A stretch of DNA of 33,462 nucleotides from a virus. The notes beneath the pieces were generated by a model. That model was not told the origin of the DNA. It made no database searches and saw only the letters and a program-made list of their open reading frames with translations. Made by a program: the position numbers and the translations under genes. Location: the IMG/VR virus record IMGVR_UViG_3300031857_000752, positions 1 to 33,462 of that record. The stretch is one strand, 5' to 3'. Every line of letters starts with the position of its first letter. Within the stretch, counting starts at the first letter, position 1. This document shows positions 20,218 to 25,894 of this stretch, piece after piece.

Positions 20218-20682
20218 TTAGGCAGCCTTCTTGCCCCACGGCGTCGAGGCCGTGGCTGCAGGTGCAGCGCCGGTGGCCGCGGGTCCGGCGGAACCGACCG
20301 CCTTGTAGCCCTTGACCTGGTTGCTCTCGCCGTACTCACCCTTGGCCGGCTGGATCGCGACGGTGATCTCGACCGGCTTGAAGTGCAGGCTCTCGCTGTT
20401 CGACAGGACGCCCGTGTGGCCGACGGCCGCACAGATGCGCTTGAGCGAACGCTCGGCGATGGACTGGGCGTCGGGGTTGGAGTTGATGATGTTGAGATTT
20501 TCCCAGACCCGGCGCTTGGCCTTGGGTCCGTCGATGATCTCCCACGTCAGGCGCAGCATCTTGCCGCCCGTGCGCGTGTCGGCGAGCGAGGACTCGATGA
20601 TCTGGGCGACGTAGTTGCCAGCCTCAAGGATCTCGCGATCATCGGTGACGGCATCCGGGTTGAATGAGCCGAGTTCGGCCAT
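20218..20682 (-). CDS. DUF669-family single-strand-binding-like protein
   Basis: This 154-residue protein reads MAELGSFNPDAVTDDREILE, then AGNYVAQIIESSLADTRTGG, KMLRLTWEIIDGP and RVWENLNIINSNPDAQSIAE. It has the DUF669 features: a G-x-Y-x-x-x-I...T-x-x-G-x-M-L-x-L-x-W-E-I-x-D-G-P run and an N-L-N-I-x-x-x-N-P-x-A motif. The C-terminus is Ala/Gly/Pro-rich and ends WGKKAA. Members occur in phage recombination modules beside Sak4-like ATPases, and a role in binding single-stranded DNA is assumed. A good AAGGAG site precedes ATG 20682. Confidence 0.83.
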   Translation of the reverse strand: MAELGSFNPDAVTDDREILEAGNYVAQIIESSLADTRTGGKMLRLTWEIIDGPKAKRRVWENLNIINSNPDAQSIAERSLKRICAAVGHTGVLSNSESLHFKPVEITVAIQPAKGEYGESNQVKGYKAVGSAGPAATGAAPAATASTPWGKKAA

Positions 20683-20706
20683 AGTCAGGGTCTCCTTTCG
20701 GGAGCG

Positions 20707-21495
20707 TTACGCCGCCTCAGCGACGGGTTGATCGGCGGATGCCGATTGCGGGAAGAAGGGAGCGAGGGCCGAGAAGCCCTGGCCCTTCTGGTAGATGATG
20801 CGCGCGGGCATGTTGTAGCGGTTGCCGGCGGTGAACGCGGGCTTGCCCTCGGTGTAGATCCAGCGCGTGTCGCCACCGTCGGCACGGGCACGCTCGCCCT
20901 TGCCCTCGGTCTTGATGGTGACGTCCTTCTTGACCAGCAGGATGGCGTCGACCTCGCGCTTCAGCAGCGCCTCGGCCCGCTTGTGCAGGTCGATGTCGTA
21001 GCGGCTGTAGGACTGCGTCTCGGGATCATCAAAGCGGCTGATGATCGCGTGACCGACCAGCACGACGGCCATGCCGCGCTCGTTGCGCAGGTAGTTCAGG
21101 CCGTCGAGCACCTGGAGCCAGAGATTGTCCGCCTCGATGTAGCCCTTGCCGTAGCCGCCGCCCGCCAGCTCGATCGTCTTGACGTTCGAGTCGCGGCAGA
21201 CCTTGTCCCAGACCAGCTTCTGCAGGGCCGACACGCTGTCGAGCACGACAGTTTGGAAACTGTGCTCCTCAGTGGCAAGCGAAGTGATCGCCTCGATGAC
21301 CGACTCGAAACTGTCGAGCGAGCCGAAGCTGTCCAGCACCAGGTCGCCGCTCTCGCCGCGTTCCGTCTGCAGGAACACGGGCGCCGGGAACTCGGCGGCG
21401 AGCGTCGTCTTGCCCATCTTCTCGGGCCCATAGATCAGCAGCCGGGGCGGCTGATCGGCGCGGACCTTGCGCAGACTGGCCAACGAAATAGCCAT
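20707..21495 (-). CDS. Sak4-like RecA-fold ATPase (phage recombinase)
   Basis: The 262-residue protein from ATG 21495 has Walker A GPEKMGKTT (about 23-31), Walker B VVLDSVSALQ, and IYGPEKMGKTTLAAEF in the form common to phage AAA_24/Sak4 proteins. Further features are VLVGHAIISRFDDPE and a C-terminal part with GDTRWIYTEGKPAF. Sak4 proteins are single-domain RecA relatives that promote strand annealing with a single-strand-binding partner. The DUF669 gene directly downstream, and RusA and the Cas4-like nuclease in the same operon, fit this. The ATG overlaps the RusA stop. Confidence 0.85.
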   Translation of the reverse strand: MAISLASLRKVRADQPPRLLIYGPEKMGKTTLAAEFPAPVFLQTERGESGDLVLDSFGSLDSFESVIEAITSLATEEHSFQTVVLDSVSALQKLVWDKVCRDSNVKTIELAGGGYGKGYIEADNLWLQVLDGLNYLRNERGMAVVLVGHAIISRFDDPETQSYSRYDIDLHKRAEALLKREVDAILLVKKDVTIKTEGKGERARADGGDTRWIYTEGKPAFTAGNRYNMPARIIYQKGQGFSALAPFFPQSASADQPVAEAA

Positions 21496-22061
21496 CAAAC
21501 TTCTCCATCATCTTCCGGCGCATCCAGAAACCACCCGCCCGTTGCGCCGTCTGGCGAGGGGTGAAAATTGAGCGTCATCGGATCGGCCGGGCGCACCATG
21601 ATGCGGGCGCGCGGGGTGCGGTGATTGCCTTGCGGCATCCACGCCAGCACCAGGCCGGTCACGAAGCGGTCGTCGTCGATGACCTTGTGCAGAACCAGCA
21701 GGTCGATCGCGGCCTTGGCGGTGTTGTCCAGATCGGCGCGCAGGCTCGCGCGCTCCACACCCATGACAATGACCACCCTGCCCGGCACCCGGTCGCAGCC
21801 GTCGCGCGTCATCTGCTCGCGCACCGTCCAGCCAGCCTCAGCCAGCCATGCCTTGTATGCCGGCGTCTTGAAACGACCGCGGACACTGTTCGAGAACAGG
21901 TTGTTGACGCTGGGCGGCGCAGGAATGGTGAGCGTGGTGCAGGCGGAAGCGCCGGGGAGCGACGCCCCCGCCTGCTGGCGCACCCCAGACACGGAAACCG
22001 CGCCGGGATTATTGAGGGCCGCGTAGTCGGCGGCCTCTGCGATTGGGCAAGGACGGATCAC
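21495..22061 (-). CDS. RusA-family Holliday junction resolvase
   Basis: This 188-residue protein contains IPAPPSVNNLFSNSVRGRFK, the typical start of the RusA fold, then RADLDNTAKAAIDLL (about 108-122) and KVIDDDRFV (about 126-134). In RusA the catalytic acids are in D-x-D-N-x-x-K and D-D-x-x motifs, here Asp110, Asp112, Lys116 and Asp130/131. It would resolve recombination junctions produced during replication. The N-terminal extension of about 40 residues (MIRPCPIAEAADYAALNNPG) is longer than in most RusA proteins. The ATG overlaps the Cro stop. Confidence 0.87.
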   Translation of the reverse strand: MIRPCPIAEAADYAALNNPGAVSVSGVRQQAGASLPGASACTTLTIPAPPSVNNLFSNSVRGRFKTPAYKAWLAEAGWTVREQMTRDGCDRVPGRVVIVMGVERASLRADLDNTAKAAIDLLVLHKVIDDDRFVTGLVLAWMPQGNHRTPRARIMVRPADPMTLNFHPSPDGATGGWFLDAPEDDGEV

Positions 22062-22264
22062 AGCGACACCTGCTCAAGCACCGCAATGGTCTCGTCCGGC
22101 AGGTTGGCGATCGGTCCGATCTTGCGGCCGGTGGCACGATATATGCGTAGGGCGAGCTTTTGGTTCGGGACGCGACGACCGTTGGCAATGTCATAGGCAT
22201 AGCCGCCGCGAGCGACGCCGCTGTCCTGCAACTGCTTGGCAAATGAGGTGTCCGGGTTGTCCAT
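22058..22264 (-). CDS. Cro-like regulator
   Basis: The 68-residue protein from ATG 22264 (MDNPDTSFAKQLQDSGVARG, then YDIANGRRVPNQKLALRIYR) consists of a small helix-turn-helix, with G-Y-A-Y-D-I-A-N-G-R-R-V-P as the recognition region. It is divergent from the repressor gene with operator palindromes in between, and it is the first gene of the leftward early operon. This matches the lambda Cro position. The upstream in-frame ATG at 22324 would cross the operators and is rejected. Confidence 0.78.
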   Translation of the reverse strand: MDNPDTSFAKQLQDSGVARGGYAYDIANGRRVPNQKLALRIYRATGRKIGPIANLPDETIAVLEQVSL

Positions 22265-22274
22265 ATTTGAAACA

Positions 22275-22289
22275 TCGCAGAATGCGAGG
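22275..22289. promoter_or_regulatory. Operator O1 (TCGCA-GAA-TGCGA)
   Basis: A perfect 5-bp inverted repeat with a 3-bp centre lies 11 bp upstream of the cro ATG. The flanking GG makes it the exact complement of the site at 22733. Confidence 0.8.
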
Positions 22290-22307
22290 TTAACAGCAAG
22301 GCTTAAT

Positions 22308-22321
22308 CCTCGCATTTTCGA
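22308..22321. promoter_or_regulatory. Operator O2 (imperfect, CCTCGCATTTTCGA)
   Basis: The left half matches the operator consensus and the right half has two changes. It lies immediately before the repressor ATG at 22323, so binding would control the repressor promoter or its start. Confidence 0.6.
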
Positions 22322-22322
22322 C

Positions 22323-22676
22323 ATGGACGATCGCAGCCTGCGATTTACCAGTCAGCGCATGGCCAGATCACCTGCAAAGCCCGCCGCCAACCACCTCCGC
22401 GCATGGAGAGAGTTCCGACGCATGACCCAGGAACAGCTCGCCGATTCGATCGGCACCGCCGGGAATGTGATTGGCTTGCTGGAGAGTGGCGAGCGCGGAC
22501 TGTCCCATAAATGGCTGCTGAGACTGGCCCCGGTCCTTGGAACCACGCCCGGCTTCCTGCTGGATCATGACCCCTACGATATGGACACGTCATTTCTGGA
22601 CGCCGTCATGTCGGTGCCGACGGAAGATCGGGCACAGGTGTTGGCGATCATCGAGACCTTTAAGAAACGCGCGTGA
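22323..22676 (+). CDS. CI-like repressor (XRE helix-turn-helix)
   Basis: The 117-residue protein from ATG 22323 has a helix-turn-helix at about residues 24-80: LRAWREFRRMTQEQLADSIG, then TAGNVIGLLESGERGLSHKW. The R-M-T-Q-E-Q-L-A...G-L-L-E-S-G-E-R pattern is typical. A short C-terminal tail (VPTEDRAQVLAIIETFKKRA) is presumably for dimerisation. There is no LexA-like Ser/Lys protease domain, so induction would not use RecA-driven self-cleavage in the lambda manner. It has almost no 5' leader and may be translated leaderless. It is the lysogeny regulator opposite cro. Confidence 0.82.
   Translation: MDDRSLRFTSQRMARSPAKPAANHLRAWREFRRMTQEQLADSIGTAGNVIGLLESGERGLSHKWLLRLAPVLGTTPGFLLDHDPYDMDTSFLDAVMSVPTEDRAQVLAIIETFKKRA
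22331..22343. promoter_or_regulatory. Operator O3, inside the repressor gene (TCGCA-GCC-TGCGA)
   Basis: A perfect half-site pair lies at codons 3 to 7 of the repressor. It suggests autoregulation, or extension of the repressor complex into its own coding start. Confidence 0.65.
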
Positions 22677-22707
22677 GTCACGGCCTGCGAGGACGGCTGA
22701 AATAATA

Positions 22708-22722
22708 CCTCGCATTTTGCGC
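22708..22722. promoter_or_regulatory. Operator O4 (CCTCGCATTTTGCGC)
   Basis: One mismatch from the consensus. It is 32 bp after the repressor stop and 57 bp before the start of the accessory operon. Confidence 0.7.
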
Positions 22723-22732
22723 TAGACAGCAT

Positions 22733-22748
22733 CCTCGCATTCTGCGAG
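22733..22748. promoter_or_regulatory. Operator O5 (CTCGCA-TTC-TGCGAG)
   Basis: The longest palindrome of the set, with 6-bp arms, ending 30 bp before the GTG at 22779. Together with O4 it probably puts the accessory/integration operon under repressor control. Confidence 0.8.
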
Positions 22749-22778
22749 CCTTCCCTCCTCAACACAGGAGGGCACAGC

Positions 22779-23063
22779 GTGTCGCACCCAAACCAAATCG
22801 CACTGCCTGTCGCAGTGTCGCGCTGGATCGACCAGTCGCAGAACCTGCCGGACGCGGTCGCCACCGCGCGTCTCAGCGAGAAGCTGGAGTTCATCACCGA
22901 GGCGATCGACGTGCTGGCGTCTGACACGGATGACGTGCCGGTCGAGATCCGCGGCCTGTCCGTCATCGACCTGATGTCAGCGAGCGCGAGCCTGGCTGTC
23001 GAGATCGGCACGCGCCGCCGGCACGCCGAGATCGGCGAGCGGATGCTGGAGCGTGCAGCGTGA
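22779..23063 (+). CDS. Unknown helical protein, first of the accessory operon
   Basis: The 94-residue protein starts at GTG 22779 with a strong ribosome-binding site (AGGAGG, about 10 nt upstream). It reads MSHPNQIALPVAVSRWIDQS, then KLEFITEAIDVLASDTDDVP, LMSASASLAVEIGTRRRHAE and IGERMLERAA. It is helical throughout with no cysteines. Operators O4/O5 precede it, so it is probably repressed in the lysogen. No family is recognised. Confidence 0.68.
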   Translation: MSHPNQIALPVAVSRWIDQSQNLPDAVATARLSEKLEFITEAIDVLASDTDDVPVEIRGLSVIDLMSASASLAVEIGTRRRHAEIGERMLERAA

Positions 23064-23311
23064 ACGCGACAAAAGCATGGGCGTTTTACGACGCCGTCAC
23101 CGAACGCGCCCGGCACGGCTGCGAGAAATGCAGCGCAGACGAGTTCTACCCGAACGCCGAGGCGTTCGAGGAGACCGGCGAGATCCTGTGCAACGACTGC
23201 TGGGATGACGAGCAGGCGAAAGCCGAGCAGGCCCGGATGCAGCGCGAGGAGGCCGACGACTTCCGCCGCGCCAACCCGCTAGAGCCGGACTACCGGAGGC
23301 TGGACCAATGA
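23060..23311 (+). CDS. Small zinc-binding-like protein
   Basis: This 83-residue protein starts at GTG 23060 within the previous stop (GTGA). It carries a C-x-x-C pair (HGCEKCSADEF) and a second pair (EILCNDCWDDE) about 22 residues apart, the arrangement of a zinc ribbon or LIM-like site. A charged C-terminal helix follows (AKAEQARMQREEADDFRRAN). Possible roles are protein or DNA contacts. It overlaps the next gene by ATGA. Confidence 0.65.
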   Translation: MNATKAWAFYDAVTERARHGCEKCSADEFYPNAEAFEETGEILCNDCWDDEQAKAEQARMQREEADDFRRANPLEPDYRRLDQ

Positions 23312-23505
23312 TCGACATGCAAGATCCCCGCGACCACCGCCGCGTCGCGGCCATGACCACCGACCAGGCCAGCCACCGTGGCTGGGACTTCCGCCCCTCC
23401 GACAAGCCGCCGCTTTGGTTTCGTGCCGTGGCCGAGGTGCTTCGTCCTCGCAGCCTCATCATCTTGCTGGCCCTCGCTGGCGTTATCAGCCTGTGGTGGA
23501 TGTGA
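23308..23505 (+). CDS. Small C-tail-anchored membrane protein
   Basis: This 65-residue protein has a hydrophilic N-terminal region (MIDMQDPRDHRRVAAMTTDQ, then WDFRPSDKPPLWFRAVAEV). A C-terminal membrane segment follows (about 47-64, LIILLALAGVISLWWM) with the stop straight after. It is coupled to its neighbours by ATGA and TGATG overlaps. Tail-anchored phage proteins sometimes modify the host membrane, but no function can be assigned. Confidence 0.62.
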   Translation: MIDMQDPRDHRRVAAMTTDQASHRGWDFRPSDKPPLWFRAVAEVLRPRSLIILLALAGVISLWWM

Positions 23506-23699
23506 TGGGGGACGCCGCAGACGACGCTTACGACGCCGCTATGTGGGAGGATGACGAACCTGAGATTTGCGGCACTTGCCCAGATCACGTCCCCGCTATT
23601 ATCCCCCCAGAAGGATGGGTTTGCCCTGAGTGCGACGCAGACTGGTCGATGGCTGATGATGACGAAGCTATCCGAAAAGCCACAGGAGAAGCATCATGA
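23505..23699 (+). CDS. Small acidic zinc-ribbon protein
   Basis: The 64-residue protein from ATG 23505 reads MGDAADDAYDAAMWEDDEPE, then ICGTCPDHVPAIIPPEGWVC and PECDADWSMADDDEAIRKAT, ending GEAS. Two C-x-x-C pairs (CGTC, CPEC) form a likely zinc knuckle. It is strongly acidic elsewhere. Its C-terminal codons and the next start lie in a repeated DNA segment shared with the junction at 25010-25033. Confidence 0.65.
   Translation: MGDAADDAYDAAMWEDDEPEICGTCPDHVPAIIPPEGWVCPECDADWSMADDDEAIRKATGEAS
23676..23699 (+). repeat. 24-bp gene-junction repeat, first copy
   Basis: Twenty-four bases, from AAAGCCACAGG to GCATCATGA, are identical to 25010-25033. The segment encodes the last residues KATGEAS of one gene, contains AGGAGAAG as ribosome-binding site, and ends in the overlapping stop/start of the next gene. 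Confidence 0.85.
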
Positions 23700-23893
23700 A
23701 GCCGACGGTTACGTTGTCGCCGACGCCGCTCCCCACCGTTCGAGTTTACGACCGGACCCGCGATGAGTTTGCAATGGCCGCATTGACGGGGCTTTTGGCG
23801 GCAAACGTGGATTATGACAGGCAACCCGAGCAAGCTGCGAAGCGCGCCTACACCCTCGCAGACGCCATGCTTAAGCAGAGAGAAGCATCATGA
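23696..23893 (+). CDS. Small protein of 65 residues, unknown function
   Basis: It reads MKPTVTLSPTPLPTVRVYDR, then EFAMAALTGLLAANVDYDRQ, and ends KQREAS. The N-terminal part is Pro/Thr-rich and the rest is two helices. It begins in an ATGA overlap inside a 24-bp repeat and ends in the GAAGCATCATGA junction that leads into the next gene. No family is recognised. Confidence 0.62.
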   Translation: MKPTVTLSPTPLPTVRVYDRTRDEFAMAALTGLLAANVDYDRQPEQAAKRAYTLADAMLKQREAS

Positions 23894-23923
23894 CCCCCGA
23901 CGAACTCCCCGCTGATATGGAGG
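23883..23923 (+). repeat. 41-bp gene-junction repeat, first copy
   Basis: Forty-one bases beginning AAGCATCATGACCCCCGA are identical to 25229-25269. They cover the end of one gene and the codons for the N-terminal MTPDELPADME of the next, which both following genes share. Confidence 0.88.
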
Positions 23924-24552
23924 CCCGCACCCCTGCACCAGAGGGGGAGGCTTGGCGGCACGTCTCGCAAGAGGAAATGGCGCAGGCTGCAAAGTTCGCA
24001 TCCAACAACCTCGCATCCCCTGTCGTTCCTGCACCAGAGGGGGTGTTTGTTAGCGAGACTTGCGAAGGTGAAGTCTGCTGGTGCGGAAAGCCTGCGGTCC
24101 GAAAGGTCGGGGAGGAGTTTGCGTATGACGAGCCGAACCCTAACCGCCACAACCTCACTCGGTATATCTGCGCCCACCACTTCGCTGAACTCATGGGGCC
24201 AGCGGGGGCGCGGTCTGTCGGCATTGCCCCTGTCGTTCCGGTAGGGGTGTCGGAAACGGATGTTTTGTCTGTCCTCACCGCCGAACGGGATGAACTAAAA
24301 GCGGCGCTGGAATGGGCCGACCGCATGGCCAAATCCTCCCTAGACGCCCTTTCCGCAACCCTTAACCAGCCTGTCGTTCCGGTAGGGATGAGCAGGGAGG
24401 AGATTGCGCGGGCCGTTCACCGAGGGCGGTTCCCCGAGGATCGTAAGCCCACGCCCTTTGAGGCTGAAGACGCATCGGGCACGACCTACTGTTTTCGCAT
24501 TGCCGACGCCATCATCGCAGCCCTTCGCCCTACCGATACAGGGAGGGAGTGA
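23890..24552 (+). CDS. Modular accessory protein with repeated PVVP linkers
   Basis: This 220-residue protein begins MTPDELPADMEARTPAPEGE, a start shared with the gene at 25236. Segments are separated by repeated linkers: PVVPAPEGV, PVVPVGVS and PVVPVGMS, with near-identical DNA (CCTGTCGTTCC at 24019, 24229 and 24370). Between them lie a Cys-rich piece (CEGEVCWCGKPA...CAHHF), a helical piece (DELKAALEWADRMAK) and a C-terminal piece (EIARAVHRGRFPEDRKPTPF). It looks like a protein built from joined modules. Function unknown. Confidence 0.65.
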   Translation: MTPDELPADMEARTPAPEGEAWRHVSQEEMAQAAKFASNNLASPVVPAPEGVFVSETCEGEVCWCGKPAVRKVGEEFAYDEPNPNRHNLTRYICAHHFAELMGPAGARSVGIAPVVPVGVSETDVLSVLTAERDELKAALEWADRMAKSSLDALSATLNQPVVPVGMSREEIARAVHRGRFPEDRKPTPFEAEDASGTTYCFRIADAIIAALRPTDTGRE

Positions 24553-24746
24553 TGAGCCTCTACGACGACGAAAACGAACACTTGCTCGACGCTATCCAGC
24601 AAGACGCCGAAGACGCAGCAATCCACGCGTGGGGGCCGCTAGGCGCTCCGACGCACAGGTCATGCCCGCACCCAGAAGGGTCAGAAGAAGCCGAGGCATG
24701 GTGGATAGCTTTTCACAGAGGATACGCACGGGAGCACGGCAAATGA
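24552..24746 (+). CDS. Small acidic protein of 64 residues
   Basis: It is read from ATG 24552 (TGATG overlap with the previous gene): MSLYDDENEHLLDAIQQDAE, then DAAIHAWGPLGAPTHRSC, and EAWWIAFHRGYAREHGK. An acidic N-terminus is followed by a helix with aromatic residues. The region EAEAWWIAFHRGYAREHG resembles the end of several short phage proteins, but I know no function. Its stop overlaps the next ATG. Confidence 0.62.
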   Translation: MSLYDDENEHLLDAIQQDAEDAAIHAWGPLGAPTHRSCPHPEGSEEAEAWWIAFHRGYAREHGK

Positions 24747-25033
24747 CCACCCCTGACATAGCCGGTCTGTGCGAGAGGCTGCGGGCTGCGCTGGAAGGCG
24801 TCACGCCGGGGCCTTGGGAAGCCACGTTAGGCGCTTCCGGCATGACCGCCGTTGAGGCTGACAACGGCACCATTGTCGCCAGCTACGTTTCGGAGGCCGA
24901 CGCCCGCCTTATCGCATCCGCTCCTGATCTTTTGGAGGCGCTGATCGAGGTCGTAGCTATTGCCGACCGCAAGACGGATGCCTTTGACCGCGCCCGCGCC
25001 GCTATCGCCAAAGCCACAGGAGAAGCATCATGA
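24743..25033 (+). CDS. Ead/Ea22-like phage protein
   Basis: The 96-residue protein from ATG 24743 reads MTTPDIAGLCERLRAALEGV, TPGPWEATLGASG, then DARLIASAPDLLEALIEVVA and ends KATGEAS. The PGPW and A-x-L-I-A-x-A-P-D-L-L-E-A-L motifs are typical of phage Ead/Ea22-type early-region proteins, which have no established role. Its 3' end is the second copy of the 24-bp junction repeat and therefore has the same C-terminal KATGEAS as the unrelated zinc-ribbon protein. Confidence 0.75.
   Translation: MTTPDIAGLCERLRAALEGVTPGPWEATLGASGMTAVEADNGTIVASYVSEADARLIASAPDLLEALIEVVAIADRKTDAFDRARAAIAKATGEAS
25010..25033 (+). repeat. 24-bp gene-junction repeat, second copy
   Basis: Identical to 23676-23699. It again spans the end of one gene, a ribosome-binding site and the next start codon. 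Confidence 0.85.
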
Positions 25034-25239
25034 CCTCGCGCACCGAATACACCACGTCGGGTGCCAGCATGACGTTGACGCCGGGCCAGACCTTTTTCAT
25101 GGACGGAAAGCGCCATGTGGTCCGCGAGGTTTTCGCGCACACGTTCACGACCGACCCCGACACTCGCAACCATCAGACGCGGCGGGTTGATCGCGCGAAA
25201 GCCCGCGCCGCCGCCAAGTTCAAGAGGAAAGCATCATGA
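25030..25239 (+). CDS. Small basic protein of 69 residues, unknown function
   Basis: It reads MTSRTEYTTSGASMTLTPGQ, then TFFMDGKRHVVREVFAHTFT, and ends RAAAKFKRKAS. The first half looks like a small beta domain and the C-terminal 20 residues are strongly basic, which would suit nucleic-acid contact. It is bounded on both sides by the repeated stop/start junctions. No family is recognised. Confidence 0.62.
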   Translation: MTSRTEYTTSGASMTLTPGQTFFMDGKRHVVREVFAHTFTTDPDTRNHQTRRVDRAKARAAAKFKRKAS

Positions 25240-25269
25240 CCCCCGACGAACTCCCCGCTGATATGGAGG
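25229..25269 (+). repeat. 41-bp gene-junction repeat, second copy
   Basis: Identical to 23883-23923, after which the two genes diverge completely. Confidence 0.88.
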
Positions 25270-25538
25270 GGCGGCTGCAATGGGCGCTTTTGTCTTTCGG
25301 TACCGGGCAAGGTCATATCGCCGTATCGGCACCCGACCTCCGCGCCCTCCTGAAAGCATACCAAGAGCAGCGCCGGGCTTTGGAGCGGATTGAGCAAGGG
25401 CTGCCAGAAATACGCGCGGTCCACCGCTTTAGCGAGGCCCGGCTGATCGCCCGAGCCGCCCTTACAGGAGAAGACACAGCCACGCTTAGTCTTTCCGGCG
25501 AAACTCAAACCGACGCCCGCACAAGGGGGGACGGATGA
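25236..25538 (+). CDS. Unknown protein sharing the MTPDELPADME start
   Basis: This 100-residue protein begins with the same 11 residues as the gene at 23890 but then continues GRLQWALLSFGTGQGHIAVS, a helical region (DLRALLKAYQEQRRALERIE) and a polar Thr-rich tail. A-P-D-L-R-A-L-L resembles the Ea22-type A-P-D-L-L-E-A-L motif, so a distant relation is possible. It ends in an overlap with the excisionase-like gene. Confidence 0.65.
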   Translation: MTPDELPADMEGRLQWALLSFGTGQGHIAVSAPDLRALLKAYQEQRRALERIEQGLPEIRAVHRFSEARLIARAALTGEDTATLSLSGETQTDARTRGDG

Positions 25539-25894
25539 GCCTCCCGCCTCGCCTTCACCTGCCCCAGGTGCTCGCCCTCGCCGGCTACAGCCGGTCCACA
25601 CTCCGCTCGCGCCAACGCACTGGCGTCATGCCCATGCCGATCGACCGCGGCGGCCGGGGCGGGATCTATGACCGAGACGCGGTTCTCAAAGCCCTAGGGA
25701 TGGCGCAGGATGAAACCCCCGACCCCGCCGATGCATGGACATTTAAGCCCGATGCCTACCGTGACGCTCTCGCTGGGCAGATACGTCGTCCTCAAGAAGC
25801 GCGCCGACGGCACGAGCCGGGCGTACTTTCAGGTGCCGGCACGCCTGCGCCCCTCCGGCTGGTCTCCGGCCATACCGCTGCCTCGCACGGCTGA
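25535..25894 (+). CDS. Excisionase/AlpA-like small helix-turn-helix protein
   Basis: This 119-residue protein starts MSLPPRLHLPQVLALAGYSR, then STLRSRQRTGVMPMPIDRGG and GIYDRDAVLKALGM. The winged helix-turn-helix of the AlpA/Xis type is seen in the pattern L-P-x-V-L-x-x-A-G-Y-S-x-S-T-L and G-I-Y-D-R-D-A-V. It sits directly upstream of the integrase, as recombination directionality factors often do. After about residue 70 the frame overlaps the integrase gene by about 140 bp; that tail (QEARRRHEPGVLSGAG) looks like a frame shadow, so the true protein may be shorter or the overlap real. Confidence 0.65.
   Translation: MSLPPRLHLPQVLALAGYSRSTLRSRQRTGVMPMPIDRGGRGGIYDRDAVLKALGMAQDETPDPADAWTFKPDAYRDALAGQIRRPQEARRRHEPGVLSGAGTPAPLRLVSGHTAASHG

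Noticed and set aside
22290-22306. TTAA-N9-TTAA between cro and cI as a possible CtrA box
   Set aside because: The CtrA consensus has a 7-bp spacer, and here it is nine; the repressor operators explain the region better.
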